The position numbers were made by a program, and so were the translations under genes. Positions 9,945 to 18,729 of a DNA stretch of 64,000 nt are shown here, piece after piece. The stretch comes from Haloimpatiens lingqiaonensis (GTDB taxonomy: Bacteria; Bacillota; Clostridia; Clostridiales; Clostridiaceae): assembly GCF_044502415.1 (NCBI RefSeq), contig NZ_CP172402.1; one strand, written 5' to 3'. The notes beneath the pieces are model-generated. The model was given only the letters and a program-made list of their open reading frames with translations, was not told the DNA's origin and did no database searches. Within the stretch, counting starts at the first letter, position 1. Every line of letters starts with the position of its first letter.

Positions 9945-11579
9945 TTATTTTTTATCTTTAATTTTCATATTTTCAGGAATCTTATCATTCCAAGGCATAA
10001 GATTCTCTAAGCTTTCGCTATCGTATATATCTATCTTTGATAGATTATCAAATAGATAGACTAAGTACCTTTCTACAACTAAATTATTAGCCTTGGCAGT
10101 TTCAACAATACTATAAATATTGCTACTTGCAGTTGCACCCTTAGCAGTGTTAGCAAATAAGAAATTTTTTCTTCCTATAACGAAAGGCTTAATTGCTCTT
10201 TCCGCAGCATTATTATCAACTTCTAGAGAACCATCTAATAATACATTTTTTAATCCTGGTAAATGCTTTTTAGCATACTCAAGTGCCTTACCTAACGGAC
10301 TTCTTGGAAGAGCATCTTTTATTTCTCTTTCAACATAATCAATAAAGTTATCTATAATTGGAGCTAGTTTCTCAGTTCTTATTTTAAATCTAATATCATA
10401 ATAATTTTCATCACTTGAATAAGATTCTCTAAGTTCTTTTTCAAGCTTATAAATTTGCTCACAATAATTAAACCCTATTAATCCTCTAGAATTTTTTAGA
10501 GCTTCTTCATCTAAATCTACTATTATATTATGAAAGTATCTTCTTATATGAGCTAAGCAATATACCCTTGTAGCTCCGCTGACGGAATTGTATCCAGTAT
10601 ATCCATCCGTTTGGAGAAAACCTTTAAAATCTCCTAAGAAATTTTTAGGGCAAGAGCTTGATCTAGTACTTTGATAATCATACAAAATTACTGGCTTTAA
10701 ATTGGTGTCACTCATATATAACCACATATACTTTTTAGATTTAGAATCTTTGCCATTATCATTAATTACTTTAAGAGTAGTTTCATCAGCATGAATGTAA
10801 TTACGGCTAAGCAATTCTTTTTTCATATGGTTATATATTGGCTCTAAAGCATCTGCTGCAGACATAGTCCAATTGCATAGAGTTTGCCTTGAAAGAGTAG
10901 CTCCCATCATATCAAAGTAAGTTTCTTGCCTATATAGTGGCATTGCATGTTGATATTTAAGTATTAGAGTATGTGCAATTAACTCATTTGAGGCCATGCT
11001 ATTATAAAAAATTGTTTTAGGGGCTTCTGGTGAAACTATTTTACTTTCACCAGTGGCTCTTTCGCATGTTTTACAAGCGTAGCTATAAATAACATGCTCC
11101 TCAATTATTAATTTAGCAGGAATGTATTTAACAATCTCTTTTCTAGATTTAACTCCGATAGGAGTAAGCTTTTCACCACATTCTCTGCAGTTAAGATCCT
11201 CACCTTCTAATTTATGTTCAACAACAACTCTTTCTAAATTAGCTAAATTATCTTTCTTTCCAGTATAATTGCTTTTCTTAGCTCTTTTATATGTAATTTC
11301 CTCTAAAGTAGGTTCTTCTACCTTTGAATCACTATGTTTTTCAGCCTCGTTAAAAAAAGATAATTGATTAACATCTACTTGTTCACTGGATGCTCCAAAT
11401 ATCTTTCTATTTCTATTAGATATAACACCTTTTAAGAATTCTAATTCATTTTTAAGTTTTCTTATTTCTTCATCTTTTGAGCTTAATTCTTTATCTTTTT
11501 CATTAATTTCATTTTCCATTTTTTCAATTAATGCTTTTGTATTTTCATCAAGCTCATTAGTTAAAAATTCGTGACTCAT
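9945..11579 (-). CDS. IS66-family transposase TnpC
   Basis: 544 residues: an N-terminal coiled coil (EKMENEINEKDKELSSKDEE), a zinc-finger segment (CRECGEKLTP and CKTCERATG), and the DDE core with HADETTLKV (first Asp), QTDGYTGYN (second Asp) and the C-terminal LEVDNNAAERAIKPFVIGRKN signature containing the Glu. Length and order match full-length IS66 transposases, so it is probably functional. Confidence 0.95.
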   Translation of the reverse strand: MSHEFLTNELDENTKALIEKMENEINEKDKELSSKDEEIRKLKNELEFLKGVISNRNRKIFGASSEQVDVNQLSFFNEAEKHSDSKVEEPTLEEITYKRAKKSNYTGKKDNLANLERVVVEHKLEGEDLNCRECGEKLTPIGVKSRKEIVKYIPAKLIIEEHVIYSYACKTCERATGESKIVSPEAPKTIFYNSMASNELIAHTLILKYQHAMPLYRQETYFDMMGATLSRQTLCNWTMSAADALEPIYNHMKKELLSRNYIHADETTLKVINDNGKDSKSKKYMWLYMSDTNLKPVILYDYQSTRSSSCPKNFLGDFKGFLQTDGYTGYNSVSGATRVYCLAHIRRYFHNIIVDLDEEALKNSRGLIGFNYCEQIYKLEKELRESYSSDENYYDIRFKIRTEKLAPIIDNFIDYVEREIKDALPRSPLGKALEYAKKHLPGLKNVLLDGSLEVDNNAAERAIKPFVIGRKNFLFANTAKGATASSNIYSIVETAKANNLVVERYLVYLFDNLSKIDIYDSESLENLMPWNDKIPENMKIKDKK

Positions 11580-11668
11580 AGTTACCCCTTTAGCTTTATT
11601 TGATATTTCTATTATACCACAAAACCCTTGAAATTACTATACTTCAAGGGTTCAAAGTTGATATTTTT

Positions 11669-12019
11669 TTAATAATAGTTACTTGCTTTTACAGGTTTAA
11701 ATTTAGATTTTGTTCTTACTTCATAGCCTTTTAAAAGCCAACGTAATTCATCAATATTAATCTTTAATGCATCGGCAGCTGTCGCTGGCCATTTGAAGCG
11801 ATTAGCTTCTAAACGGTGATAATATAGCCAAAAACCTTCGTCAAAGTGAAGAATTTTTAATTTATCCATTTTCTTGTTGCAAAAAACAAATAGTGCTTTA
11901 TCAAAAGGATCTAACTTAAATTGGTTTTGCACTATCATAACTAAACCATCAATACTTTTTCTTAAATCCGTATAACCGCAGGCAAGATAGACTTTTTCTA
12001 CCTTATCTATATTTAACAT
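11669..12019 (-). CDS. IS66 accessory protein TnpB (Orf2)
   Basis: 116 residues with the family pattern YLACGYTDLRKSIDGL near the N-terminus and FVFCNKKMDKLKILHFDEGFWLYY in the middle. TnpB is required for IS66 transposition in studied members. Its start overlaps the end of tnpA, as usual in this family. Confidence 0.95.
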   Translation of the reverse strand: MLNIDKVEKVYLACGYTDLRKSIDGLVMIVQNQFKLDPFDKALFVFCNKKMDKLKILHFDEGFWLYYHRLEANRFKWPATAADALKINIDELRWLLKGYEVRTKSKFKPVKASNYY

Positions 12020-12345
12020 TTTAGAATTAACTCCTTAATTATTGCTGTTATTAAAGTAGCTTCGCTAACAGGAATAAGGATATTAGCATTGCCTACATTA
12101 ATTTTTACTTCTTTTAATGTAGATTTATTTTCTTTAGTATTATCAACTTTACTATTCAAAGAAATAGCCTGAAAAACAGGTTCTTTACTTTCAATTGCCT
12201 TTTCTACTCTTTTTTTATGGTAATAAAATTGACTCTTATTAAGGTTATTCTCAGCACAGAAATCTTTCACTGTTATTGTATCTTTAACAGAGTTAAATTT
12301 ATTTAAATATTCCTCCCAAGCATCATTATCTAATTTTTTATACAT
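12013..12345 (-). CDS. IS66 accessory protein TnpA (Orf1)
   Basis: About 110 residues with an HTH-like segment (VKDFCAENNLNKSQFYYHKKRV) typical of IS66 TnpA. I chose the ATG at 12345 (MYKKLDNDAW) because GGGAGG lies at good spacing; an upstream in-frame Met at 12387 has no such site. It overlaps tnpB by 7 bp. Confidence 0.88.
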   Translation of the reverse strand: MYKKLDNDAWEEYLNKFNSVKDTITVKDFCAENNLNKSQFYYHKKRVEKAIESKEPVFQAISLNSKVDNTKENKSTLKEVKINVGNANILIPVSEATLITAIIKELILKC

Positions 12346-12458
12346 AAGTAAACCTCCCATTGATAATCTTTTACTTAAGTTTATCAATGAGAGGGTATGT
12401 TTTCTAGATACTTAATTTTTGACGCTTACATCGTTTCAAATGAATGCTATCGCTTATT

Positions 12459-12521
12459 TCACTTCTCTCTTTGTAAACACTGAATGAATAACATCACCAT
12501 AAATTCAATCTCTTTTTTCAA
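12459..12521 (-). CDS. Possible 20-residue leader peptide upstream of the ABC operon
   Basis: A strong ribosome binding site (AAAGGAGG) is followed after 7 nt by a TTG that opens a frame ending at TGA after 20 codons: MKKEIEFMVMLFIQCLQREK. It lies about 30 bp downstream of the -10 of the promoter at 12552-12605 and before the IS66 site, so it is the first frame on the ABC operon mRNA. It could be an attenuation-type leader or a small membrane peptide. Evidence is limited to the binding site and position. Confidence 0.4.
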   Translation of the reverse strand: MKKEIEFMVMLFIQCLQREK

Positions 12522-12551
12522 AAAAGGACCTCCTTTCATTTGCCTGCATTC

Positions 12552-12605
12552 ATATTACAAAATGCAAATAAATAACAAGGGGGTCTTTTCTAAATACTTT
12601 CTAAA
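12552..12605 (-). promoter_or_regulatory. Regulon promoter (a), upstream of the ABC operon
   Basis: On the minus strand TTTAGA-AAGTA-TTTAGA (12605-12589) is followed after exactly 31 bp by TAATAT (12557-12552). No consensus -35 is present, as expected for an activator-dependent promoter. The same arrangement precedes six other cargo operons. The leader frame and then the IS66 insertion follow it before the ATPase gene. Confidence 0.8.
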
Positions 12606-12628
12606 CTAATTTCCTTATGAGCTAAATT

Positions 12629-13486
12629 TTATATTAACAAAGTTAGAGTTCCAGCTACAATGAGAACTAATCCTATTCCTGACTTCATAGAGAGTTTTTC
12701 TTTGAAAACAAGATATGAAAATGCAATTGTGACAAGAATGCTAAGCTTATCAATTGGTACAACGACACTGGCAGGTCCCGTTTGAAGTGCCCTGTAATAA
12801 CATAGCCATGATCCGCCTGTGGCAAACCCTGAAAATACAAGAAACAGCCAGCTCTTTTTATCAATATCCTTCACTGTATTCTGCTTCCCTGTTACAAATA
12901 CAACAATCCACGCCATTACTAATACAACCACCGTACGAATTGCTGTTCCAAGATTAGAATTAATATCCTGAATTCCAATCTTTCCAAGAATTGAAGTAAG
13001 ACTTGCAAAAATAGCGGAACCAAACGCATAAATCAGCCATTTTTTATCTTCTTTTTTATTTTCTGTCTCTTTCTTCTGGATCATTAGATACGTTCCAATA
13101 CCAATGAGAACCATCGCAAGAAATTTCAGCCAGGTAATTTCTTCTCTTAGGAAGATAAATGCCAATAACATGGTAAGAATGGTACTGGACTTATCAATTG
13201 GCGTAACTTTGTTCACATTTCCAATCTGCAATGCTTTAAAATAACACAACCAGGAGGCTCCTGTAGAAAGTCCCGATAAAATCAAAATTACCATAACTTT
13301 TGTCGAAATACTTCCGATTCCACTTTGCGCTCCTACCACAAATACCATAATCCATGAAAACACCAGCACAACAATTGTTCTTAAAGCTGTCGCAACATTA
13401 GAATCTGTATTTTTGATTCCACATTTTGCTAATATTGCTGTCAATCCTGCAAATAGAGCTGATCCAAATGCAAATACTACCCACAT
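12629..13486 (-). CDS. EamA/DMT-family membrane transporter
   Basis: 285 residues made of two related five-helix halves (FGSALFAGLTAILAKCGIK near the N-terminus and FGSAIFASLTSILGKIGIQ about residue 150), the internal duplication of EamA proteins. Each half has the conserved WLCYFKALQIG / WLCYYRALQTG motif. Substrate unknown; family members export metabolites, and some short and long EamA proteins move lipid-linked sugars. It is the last gene of the group that starts with the DUF368 protein. Confidence 0.88.
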   Translation of the reverse strand: MWVVFAFGSALFAGLTAILAKCGIKNTDSNVATALRTIVVLVFSWIMVFVVGAQSGIGSISTKVMVILILSGLSTGASWLCYFKALQIGNVNKVTPIDKSSTILTMLLAFIFLREEITWLKFLAMVLIGIGTYLMIQKKETENKKEDKKWLIYAFGSAIFASLTSILGKIGIQDINSNLGTAIRTVVVLVMAWIVVFVTGKQNTVKDIDKKSWLFLVFSGFATGGSWLCYYRALQTGPASVVVPIDKLSILVTIAFSYLVFKEKLSMKSGIGLVLIVAGTLTLLI

Positions 13487-13555
13487 TAGCTTATCCTTCT
13501 TTCCTACTTTTGTATCTATTATACAAGATAATCTATGGACATGACGATTTCTTTT

Positions 13556-14308
13556 TTATTGTTCCATTAGAACTGTAAGCTGTGAAGCATTTGCCACACT
13601 CATGTTAGAAATAATAGCAGCCCTGTTATCAGGTGTCATGTTCGTTAGAATTTTCACTACAAGATCACTCTGGTCAGTCATCATATTATCAAAAACCTTA
13701 GCAGCTGTTTTGGGTTTCATTTTAGAATAAGTATCCACATAATCTGCCAGCGCAGCTTCGTCGGCCGCCTGTTGATCTGCTAATGCCTGTTCCGCTGCCG
13801 CTTCTTCTTCGGCTGCTTGCTCTTCTGCCAATGCTTCTTCCGCCTGAGCATCTGCCGCTGCCTGCTGATCTGCAATTGCCTGCTCTTCTGCTGCTGCATC
13901 TGCCTCCGCTTGTGCATTTGCCTGCTCCGATGCCACTTGAGCTGCTGCAGCATCCGCTGCTGCTTGCTCATCCGCCGCTATTTCCGCTGTTGTCTTGCTC
14001 TGATATTCTGATGGCAAAATACTTCTTACAATTGCAACACTTCCAATTACTGGTGCCAATACATCAGAAGCAAAATTTCCAACATTCAATTTTACTAAAC
14101 CTATAAATGCACCTCCAAAAACAGCTAATATACCTAAGAACGCTAGGAAACAGACAATCTTTCCACCAGTAGTTTTCCCCTGTAATTCATCCAATTCTTC
14201 CTGTGCTTTCTTTTTTTCCTGTTTTAATGCCGCTATTTGTTCCTTTGTCGGCTGTTTTTCGCCTGTGTTTTTAACATCCTGTTTCTGTGACATTTTTTCT
14301 TTTCTCAC
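13556..14308 (-). CDS. Membrane protein with Ala/Glu/Gln-rich stalk and MgtE-N/MotE-like domain
   Basis: 250 residues: an N-terminal charged coiled coil (EQIAALKQEKKKAQEELDEL), one transmembrane segment (KIVCFLAFLGILAVFGGAFIG), a long low-complexity stalk rich in A, E and Q (about residues 110-195), and a C-terminal helical domain (KMKPKTAAKVFDNM, then ILTNMTPDNRAAIISNM) like the MgtE intracellular domain found in MotE. Start taken at a GTG 8 nt after AGAAGG; MSQKQ five codons later is possible. Probably an envelope structural or chaperone-type protein. Function not assigned. Confidence 0.75.
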   Translation of the reverse strand: MRKEKMSQKQDVKNTGEKQPTKEQIAALKQEKKKAQEELDELQGKTTGGKIVCFLAFLGILAVFGGAFIGLVKLNVGNFASDVLAPVIGSVAIVRSILPSEYQSKTTAEIAADEQAAADAAAAQVASEQANAQAEADAAAEEQAIADQQAAADAQAEEALAEEQAAEEEAAAEQALADQQAADEAALADYVDTYSKMKPKTAAKVFDNMMTDQSDLVVKILTNMTPDNRAAIISNMSVANASQLTVLMEQ

Positions 14309-14348
14309 ATAAAGACCTTCTAACCCTCACATAGACGGAATCGATGTA

Positions 14349-14972
14349 TTAACTTCTCATCTTTCTTCCACACCCATTGCAATATTCATCATGAATTGAT
14401 ATTCTGCTTCCGCAGTCTGGACATTTTATGTAGATTGCAGATCCACAAATGGAACAATAATTTGCATTTCTTGGCTGTAACATTCCACATTCTCGGCATA
14501 CCAGATGCATTTTAATATAAATCCATAAAACAGCTACTCCGAAAAGATTGGTTACAAGTGCAAGTATTCCAAATATCCAGGCATTTGCTCCTACTTCCCA
14601 TGATTTTGATACTACATAAGCTGTTGTATAAAGCCAGTAGATACATAAAATGATCCAGAACCCTGCCATAACACATCCAACAAATACATAATCACTCGTT
14701 GTAAGTGTAACGATATTATTCCACTCAAACTCATGCTCTTTTTCATGTCTGTTTTCTTCTCTGTCACGTTCTTTCTCACTTGTATTTTGATATATTTCCT
14801 CATTCGTTTTTTCTGCAGCCTCAATTTGCTGTTTCATTTCTGGTATTCTGCTTCCAAACTTTGCTGCTGTTCCAATTCCAGCAATAATACAAAATACCAC
14901 TGCACACAAAATCAAATTACAAAAACCTTTTTTGGGATTCATTCTTTTTACTTTTTCTTTCATCTTATTCAT
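14349..14972 (-). CDS. Two-helix membrane protein with C-terminal zinc ribbons
   Basis: 207 residues. A first membrane segment (LILCAVVFCIIAGIGTAAKFG) precedes a charged extracytoplasmic or linker stretch, then two further hydrophobic segments and two zinc-ribbon units, CRECGMLQPRNANYCSICG and CPDCGSRISIHDEYCNGCG. The zinc_ribbon_2/DZR type is common in Firmicutes membrane proteins of unknown role. Its start overlaps the stop of the DUF368 gene, so it is translationally coupled to it. Confidence 0.75.
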   Translation of the reverse strand: MNKMKEKVKRMNPKKGFCNLILCAVVFCIIAGIGTAAKFGSRIPEMKQQIEAAEKTNEEIYQNTSEKERDREENRHEKEHEFEWNNIVTLTTSDYVFVGCVMAGFWIILCIYWLYTTAYVVSKSWEVGANAWIFGILALVTNLFGVAVLWIYIKMHLVCRECGMLQPRNANYCSICGSAIYIKCPDCGSRISIHDEYCNGCGRKMRS

Positions 14973-15867
14973 TGAATGCTACCTCCTTTTTCTTTCCCAT
15001 GAACTGTAAGCCTGCAACAATTGCAATTCCAATAATAAATGCAATAAAACTAAAATTATGAAATGATAGTGCATCCTTTGGTACATCCAGTGTTGTTGGT
15101 CCCATCATGATTGCATATAATGAACCAATCATTAGCCCAAGAATCATGTACATTGTTTTGGAACGAAACCGATCCAGACAGATTTTAATCCCCTTAACAA
15201 CACTAAGCGCTCCTGCAATCACACCAAGTCCAAAGATACATAATCCTGGAAAAACAGACAGATTCAAATGGAGAAACTCTTTGATTCCGGTAATGACTGG
15301 CATATATAATCCAAAAATCAACAGCAATGTGGAACCAGATATTCCTGGTAAAAACATAGCTGAAATTGCAATCATTCCTGCAATAAAAATATAGATAGCT
15401 AATGGAATACTTAAGGAATCAAGCTGTATTCCTGTCATGAAACTGCTTTGATTAAGCATTGTAATCAGACACACAACCGCCGCTCCGATAACTGCGGCTA
15501 CAACATTTCCGTAATGACCAATAAATGATTCTTTTTCCTGTTTCAACACAAGCGGAATTGAAGCTATAATAAATCCCATAAAAAGAGAACTTACAAAATA
15601 AATTTGAGACTCAAATGCTGAGGAAAGTACAAGCACTGCCGCTATCATTCCAAATACCCATCCAACTCCCAATTTTATCAAAAACAGGAAAGCTTGCTTT
15701 CTCTTATCTCCTTTTTCATAAATCAAATCATTAATGCTGCCGATAAACTTATCATAAAATCCAAGGATAAAAGCGATTGTTCCGCCCGACACCCCTGGAA
15801 CACTATCTGCCATTGCCATACAGACACCGTTTATAAATTGTCTTATCATTTTATCTCTGACCTCCAT
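14965..15867 (-). CDS. DUF368 protein (PopT-like polyprenyl-phosphate transporter family)
   Basis: 300 residues with about eight membrane segments and the family signature GVCMAMADSVPGVSGGTIAFILGFYDKFI at the start, repeated as MFLPGISGSTLLLIFGLYMPVI later. Members of this family were reported to recycle undecaprenyl phosphate across the membrane. The gene begins a group with the zinc-ribbon, MgtE-like and EamA genes and has its own regulon promoter (15877-15930). The neighbouring VTT protein belongs to the other family linked to the same step, which supports a lipid-carrier role. Direct function is inferred from family. Confidence 0.9.
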   Translation of the reverse strand: MEVRDKMIRQFINGVCMAMADSVPGVSGGTIAFILGFYDKFIGSINDLIYEKGDKRKQAFLFLIKLGVGWVFGMIAAVLVLSSAFESQIYFVSSLFMGFIIASIPLVLKQEKESFIGHYGNVVAAVIGAAVVCLITMLNQSSFMTGIQLDSLSIPLAIYIFIAGMIAISAMFLPGISGSTLLLIFGLYMPVITGIKEFLHLNLSVFPGLCIFGLGVIAGALSVVKGIKICLDRFRSKTMYMILGLMIGSLYAIMMGPTTLDVPKDALSFHNFSFIAFIIGIAIVAGLQFMGKKKEVAFNE

Positions 15868-15876
15868 TTTTGAATA

Positions 15877-15930
15877 ACTATATCTGTGAAACCTAAACTC
15901 GCAGATAAAAACTTCTAAATATTTTCTAAA
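15877..15930 (-). promoter_or_regulatory. Regulon promoter (b), upstream of the DUF368 gene
   Basis: TTTAGA-AAATA-TTTAGA (15930-15914) is followed after exactly 31 bp by TATAGT (15882-15877). The first box overlaps the last codons and TAG stop of the upstream glycosyltransferase gene, so the operator is embedded in coding sequence yet keeps the regulon spacing. Confidence 0.8.
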
Positions 15931-16916
15931 CAGTTTTTATAGATATCTCCTAATCTCATTCCAACCTTTTCAATACTGCGCTCTTCTACTACTTGATATC
16001 CTGCTTCTGTTAGATCCATGCATTCCTGTTCTACTATTTTCTTTGTCTTACTTTCAAAATCATCTATGTTATCTGCCTTATAGACATCCCTGTTTTCTTG
16101 TAGCCAGTCATCATATACAGGTATCTTCCTTAATAGAACTGGGATTTTCATTGCCAGTGCTTCCAGTACCACAATTCCCTCTGTTTCTTCCTTCGATGGA
16201 AATAGAAATAAATCACAGCTTCCATACGCATCTCGAAGTGCTCTGGGTTTTGCATATCCTGCAAATCTTAAATTAGGTAACTTCGTTCTAACAGCTCTTC
16301 TTGTTTTCATGGGTACTGTATTCAAATTGGATTCTCCAAACCAGATAAATTGATATTCTGGCATCCTTCTTGCCAGTTCCACAAAATCAGACACACCTTT
16401 TCGATCAATGGTCAGCCCCACAGACATAATGACTTTTTGTTCTGCACTGTACCCATATTTTTTCCGAAATGACATAGGATCAATGTTTTTTTTGTCATAG
16501 AATACAAGATCCACACCATTTGATACTGCCTCAATCTGCTTGTTAATTCCGTATGACAATAACAACCTTTTCGAATACTCAGTAGGCGTTACAATCATTG
16601 TCCCAGTGTTGTAGCAGTGCTTGATCCATTTACCAAATATAGGTGCAAACAAGTTTGAACCTATATATGAATTACGGAAATCTTCTCTGGTAGAATGTGC
16701 ATGATAGATGACTGGAATTCCTTTCTTTTTTGCTTTCATTGCCAGCCATAGTGATTTTGGAAACACGGTATTGATATGTACAATTTCTGCATCTTCCAAG
16801 CCTTTTGCCAGACCGATTTTATTTTGCTTGGCTGCAAACTGCTGATGATAAATAGCCCTACCAACACCGCTCTTTTCAATCATTTTTTGCATTCCTGAAT
16901 ATAAGTAAACCTTCAA
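15915..16916 (-). CDS. GT4 glycosyltransferase, CpoA/LafA-like (second glycolipid sugar)
   Basis: 333 residues with a GT-B fold. The N-terminal part (EKSGVGRAIYHQQ, then DAEIVHINTVFPKSLWLAMKAKKKG and HAHSTREDFRNSYIGSNLFAP) closely resembles pneumococcal CpoA/LafA, which adds the second hexose to glucosyl-diacylglycerol. The C-terminal half has the GT4 nucleotide-sugar motif EETEGIVVLEALA. It is last in an operon after the LafB-like gene and the VTT gene. Sugar donor unproven. Confidence 0.85.
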   Translation of the reverse strand: MKVYLYSGMQKMIEKSGVGRAIYHQQFAAKQNKIGLAKGLEDAEIVHINTVFPKSLWLAMKAKKKGIPVIYHAHSTREDFRNSYIGSNLFAPIFGKWIKHCYNTGTMIVTPTEYSKRLLLSYGINKQIEAVSNGVDLVFYDKKNIDPMSFRKKYGYSAEQKVIMSVGLTIDRKGVSDFVELARRMPEYQFIWFGESNLNTVPMKTRRAVRTKLPNLRFAGYAKPRALRDAYGSCDLFLFPSKEETEGIVVLEALAMKIPVLLRKIPVYDDWLQENRDVYKADNIDDFESKTKKIVEQECMDLTEAGYQVVEERSIEKVGMRLGDIYKNCLENI

Positions 16917-16929
16917 TATTTTTCCCTCC

Positions 16930-17532
16930 TTATGCTATAAGTGCCAACATACTCTGAAATAACTGATTCAGTCCCATACTGTATAGCAAAATGGCAAGTG
17001 GTTTGCCTAGTAATATGATTAGTGTAAAACGCTTCAATGGAATTTTACTGATTCCTGCCAAATAGCACAGAAAATCATCCGGTGCTACTGGCAAAAATAT
17101 AAGAATTGCAAATATTTTTTCAAACCGATTCTCTTTTACCAGATATTTACTATATTTCTCAAAAAATTTGCTTCCTGTAATCTGAAGCACAAACTCCTGC
17201 CCAAAATGTCTTGCAATCAAAAATGCCCATATAGAGCCAATGCATATTCCTATATAATTTAAAAGAAAACCTTTTACTGCTCCCCAAAAAATTACTCCGT
17301 ACACGCAGCCAATCGCTCCTGGTAATATAGGAATCACTACCTGCACTGCCTGAATCAATACAAATAAGAGCGGGGCAAAAATTCCACAGGATAATAAAAA
17401 CGCTTCCATTTTTGTCTGATCTGTAAATATTCCTTGCTGATATCCAATAACGGTACCTAAGATAACCACAAGTGTACAAACCAGTAATATGACCTTTTTG
17501 TATTTATCCTGCAACTGAATGAATCTGTTCAT
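16930..17532 (-). CDS. TVP38/TMEM64 (VTT/DedA-superfamily) membrane protein
   Basis: About 200 residues with five to six membrane segments. The VTT signature is seen in VIPILPGAIGCVYGVIFWG and FLPVAPDDFLCYLAGISKIPLKRF. DedA/VTT proteins include UptA, reported to flip undecaprenyl phosphate, and other members that scramble lipids. The start is probably MNRFIQ (17532); an upstream in-frame Met at 17541 is possible. It overlaps the end of the LafB-like gene and is followed closely by the CpoA-like gene. Confidence 0.85.
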   Translation of the reverse strand: MNRFIQLQDKYKKVILLVCTLVVILGTVIGYQQGIFTDQTKMEAFLLSCGIFAPLLFVLIQAVQVVIPILPGAIGCVYGVIFWGAVKGFLLNYIGICIGSIWAFLIARHFGQEFVLQITGSKFFEKYSKYLVKENRFEKIFAILIFLPVAPDDFLCYLAGISKIPLKRFTLIILLGKPLAILLYSMGLNQLFQSMLALIA

Positions 17533-18706
17533 ACAATTCATCCCCTTTCCTCTGCATCTGCGCCTGCTTTGTTAATCTAAAATAAATCTGCTCTATATTT
17601 TTTCCAAAAGTTTTAGAAGACAGTTTATTTACACTTTCCATTGCATCAAACGACATTTTTCTACATTGTTCATTTTGAAATAGTATTTGATAACAATTTA
17701 TAAATTCTGTTTCATCTCTATAAAAATAACCATTTGTTCCAGACTGTAAAAAACTACTTAGGCATTCATCCTCTCTTACTAAAAGCGGTTTTCCACATGC
17801 AAGTGCTTCTGCATAGGTAAGGCCTTGCGTTTCACTCGTCGATGCACAGGTAAAAACATCGCCTACTGCATAATAATTTTGTATTTCTTTCCAGTCCACT
17901 TCTCCTGTAAAATAAACATAAGCTTCCAGATTTTTATCTCTTACCTGTTCTTCCAGATGCTCTCTTTCTGGTCCATCTCCTACAATCAATAATCTTACCA
18001 ACCCATCTGTTTTTATGACTTTGCTCATAAATTCAATAATTTCATTCAAGCTTTTTTCTTTAGACAACCGTCCAATACTAACTAATACATGATGGTTCGT
18101 TTCTATGTTGTACTGTGCTTTTATTTGCTGTACTTTTTCAAGGTCTACAAGACTAAACTTGGAAAGCTGAATACCTGTTGGCTGCACTTGTATTTGCTTT
18201 TTCACTCCATAGGTAATCAACAGCTTTTTTACTTTATCTGTAGGAACAATTACCTCATCTGCATGATCGCAGCAAACTCGGCTTATGGTTCGTACCATTC
18301 CCTTTAACTTTTCGTTTCCAGGGATTTTTAAATAATGCGTGTAGTCTTCATAAATTGTGTGATAAGTATGAATCAGCGGAATATGCAGTTTTTTTGCAGC
18401 TTTTCTTCCAATATGTCCTACTGTAAATTCTGTCTGTGTATGAATTACATGCAGCTTTAAATCTCCAATTAACTGAAACCAATGTCGAAAACCTGCATAA
18501 CTCATTCTTCTTTCTTTTAGCAGTGGACATGCAACGCTTTTCATCCGATATACGTGACTTTCTTTTTCCTTTACAATTGGATTACTGACTGTAAAAACAA
18601 AGACCTCATGTCCTCTATCTTCCAGTTCTTTTTTCAGCTGATAAACAGAGTTTGCAACTCCGTTGATTTCTGGATAATATGTATCTGTAAAAAGACCAAT
18701 TCTCAT
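17504..18706 (-). CDS. GT4 glycosyltransferase, LafB-like (monoglucosyl-diacylglycerol synthase type)
   Basis: 400 residues. The N-terminus MRIGLFTDTYYPEINGVANS, the segments VIHTQTEFTVGHIGRKAA and IPLIHTYHTIYEDYTHYL, and the C-terminal STSETQGLTYAEALACGKP match the 1,2-diacylglycerol 3-alpha-glucosyltransferase type (pneumococcal LafB). It would transfer the first sugar to diacylglycerol at the inner membrane face. It is first gene of a three-gene operon with VTT and CpoA-like genes. Its promoter (20552-20605) is now separated from it by an IS6-like element. Confidence 0.87.
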   Translation of the reverse strand: MRIGLFTDTYYPEINGVANSVYQLKKELEDRGHEVFVFTVSNPIVKEKESHVYRMKSVACPLLKERRMSYAGFRHWFQLIGDLKLHVIHTQTEFTVGHIGRKAAKKLHIPLIHTYHTIYEDYTHYLKIPGNEKLKGMVRTISRVCCDHADEVIVPTDKVKKLLITYGVKKQIQVQPTGIQLSKFSLVDLEKVQQIKAQYNIETNHHVLVSIGRLSKEKSLNEIIEFMSKVIKTDGLVRLLIVGDGPEREHLEEQVRDKNLEAYVYFTGEVDWKEIQNYYAVGDVFTCASTSETQGLTYAEALACGKPLLVREDECLSSFLQSGTNGYFYRDETEFINCYQILFQNEQCRKMSFDAMESVNKLSSKTFGKNIEQIYFRLTKQAQMQRKGDELYEQIHSVAG

Positions 18707-18729
18707 AAAAATACCTCCTGCCTGCTTAC

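Larger units (their letters stand above)
9855..12429 (-). mobile_element. IS66-family insertion sequence (2575 bp), complete
   Basis: Both ends carry the 12-bp inverted repeat GTAAGCGTCAAA, matching the GTAA start of IS66 elements. An 8-bp target duplication, ATCGTTTC, lies at 9847-9854 and 12430-12437. It contains tnpA, tnpB and tnpC in IS66 order on the minus strand. It sits in the 5' leader of the ABC operon, in the same orientation, so outward read-through from the IS could replace or weaken normal expression. Confidence 0.95.

Noticed and set aside
13780..14106. Frames rich in Leu/Pro or Arg/Gln
   Set aside because: Shadows of the Ala/Glu/Gln repeat in the MgtE-like gene.
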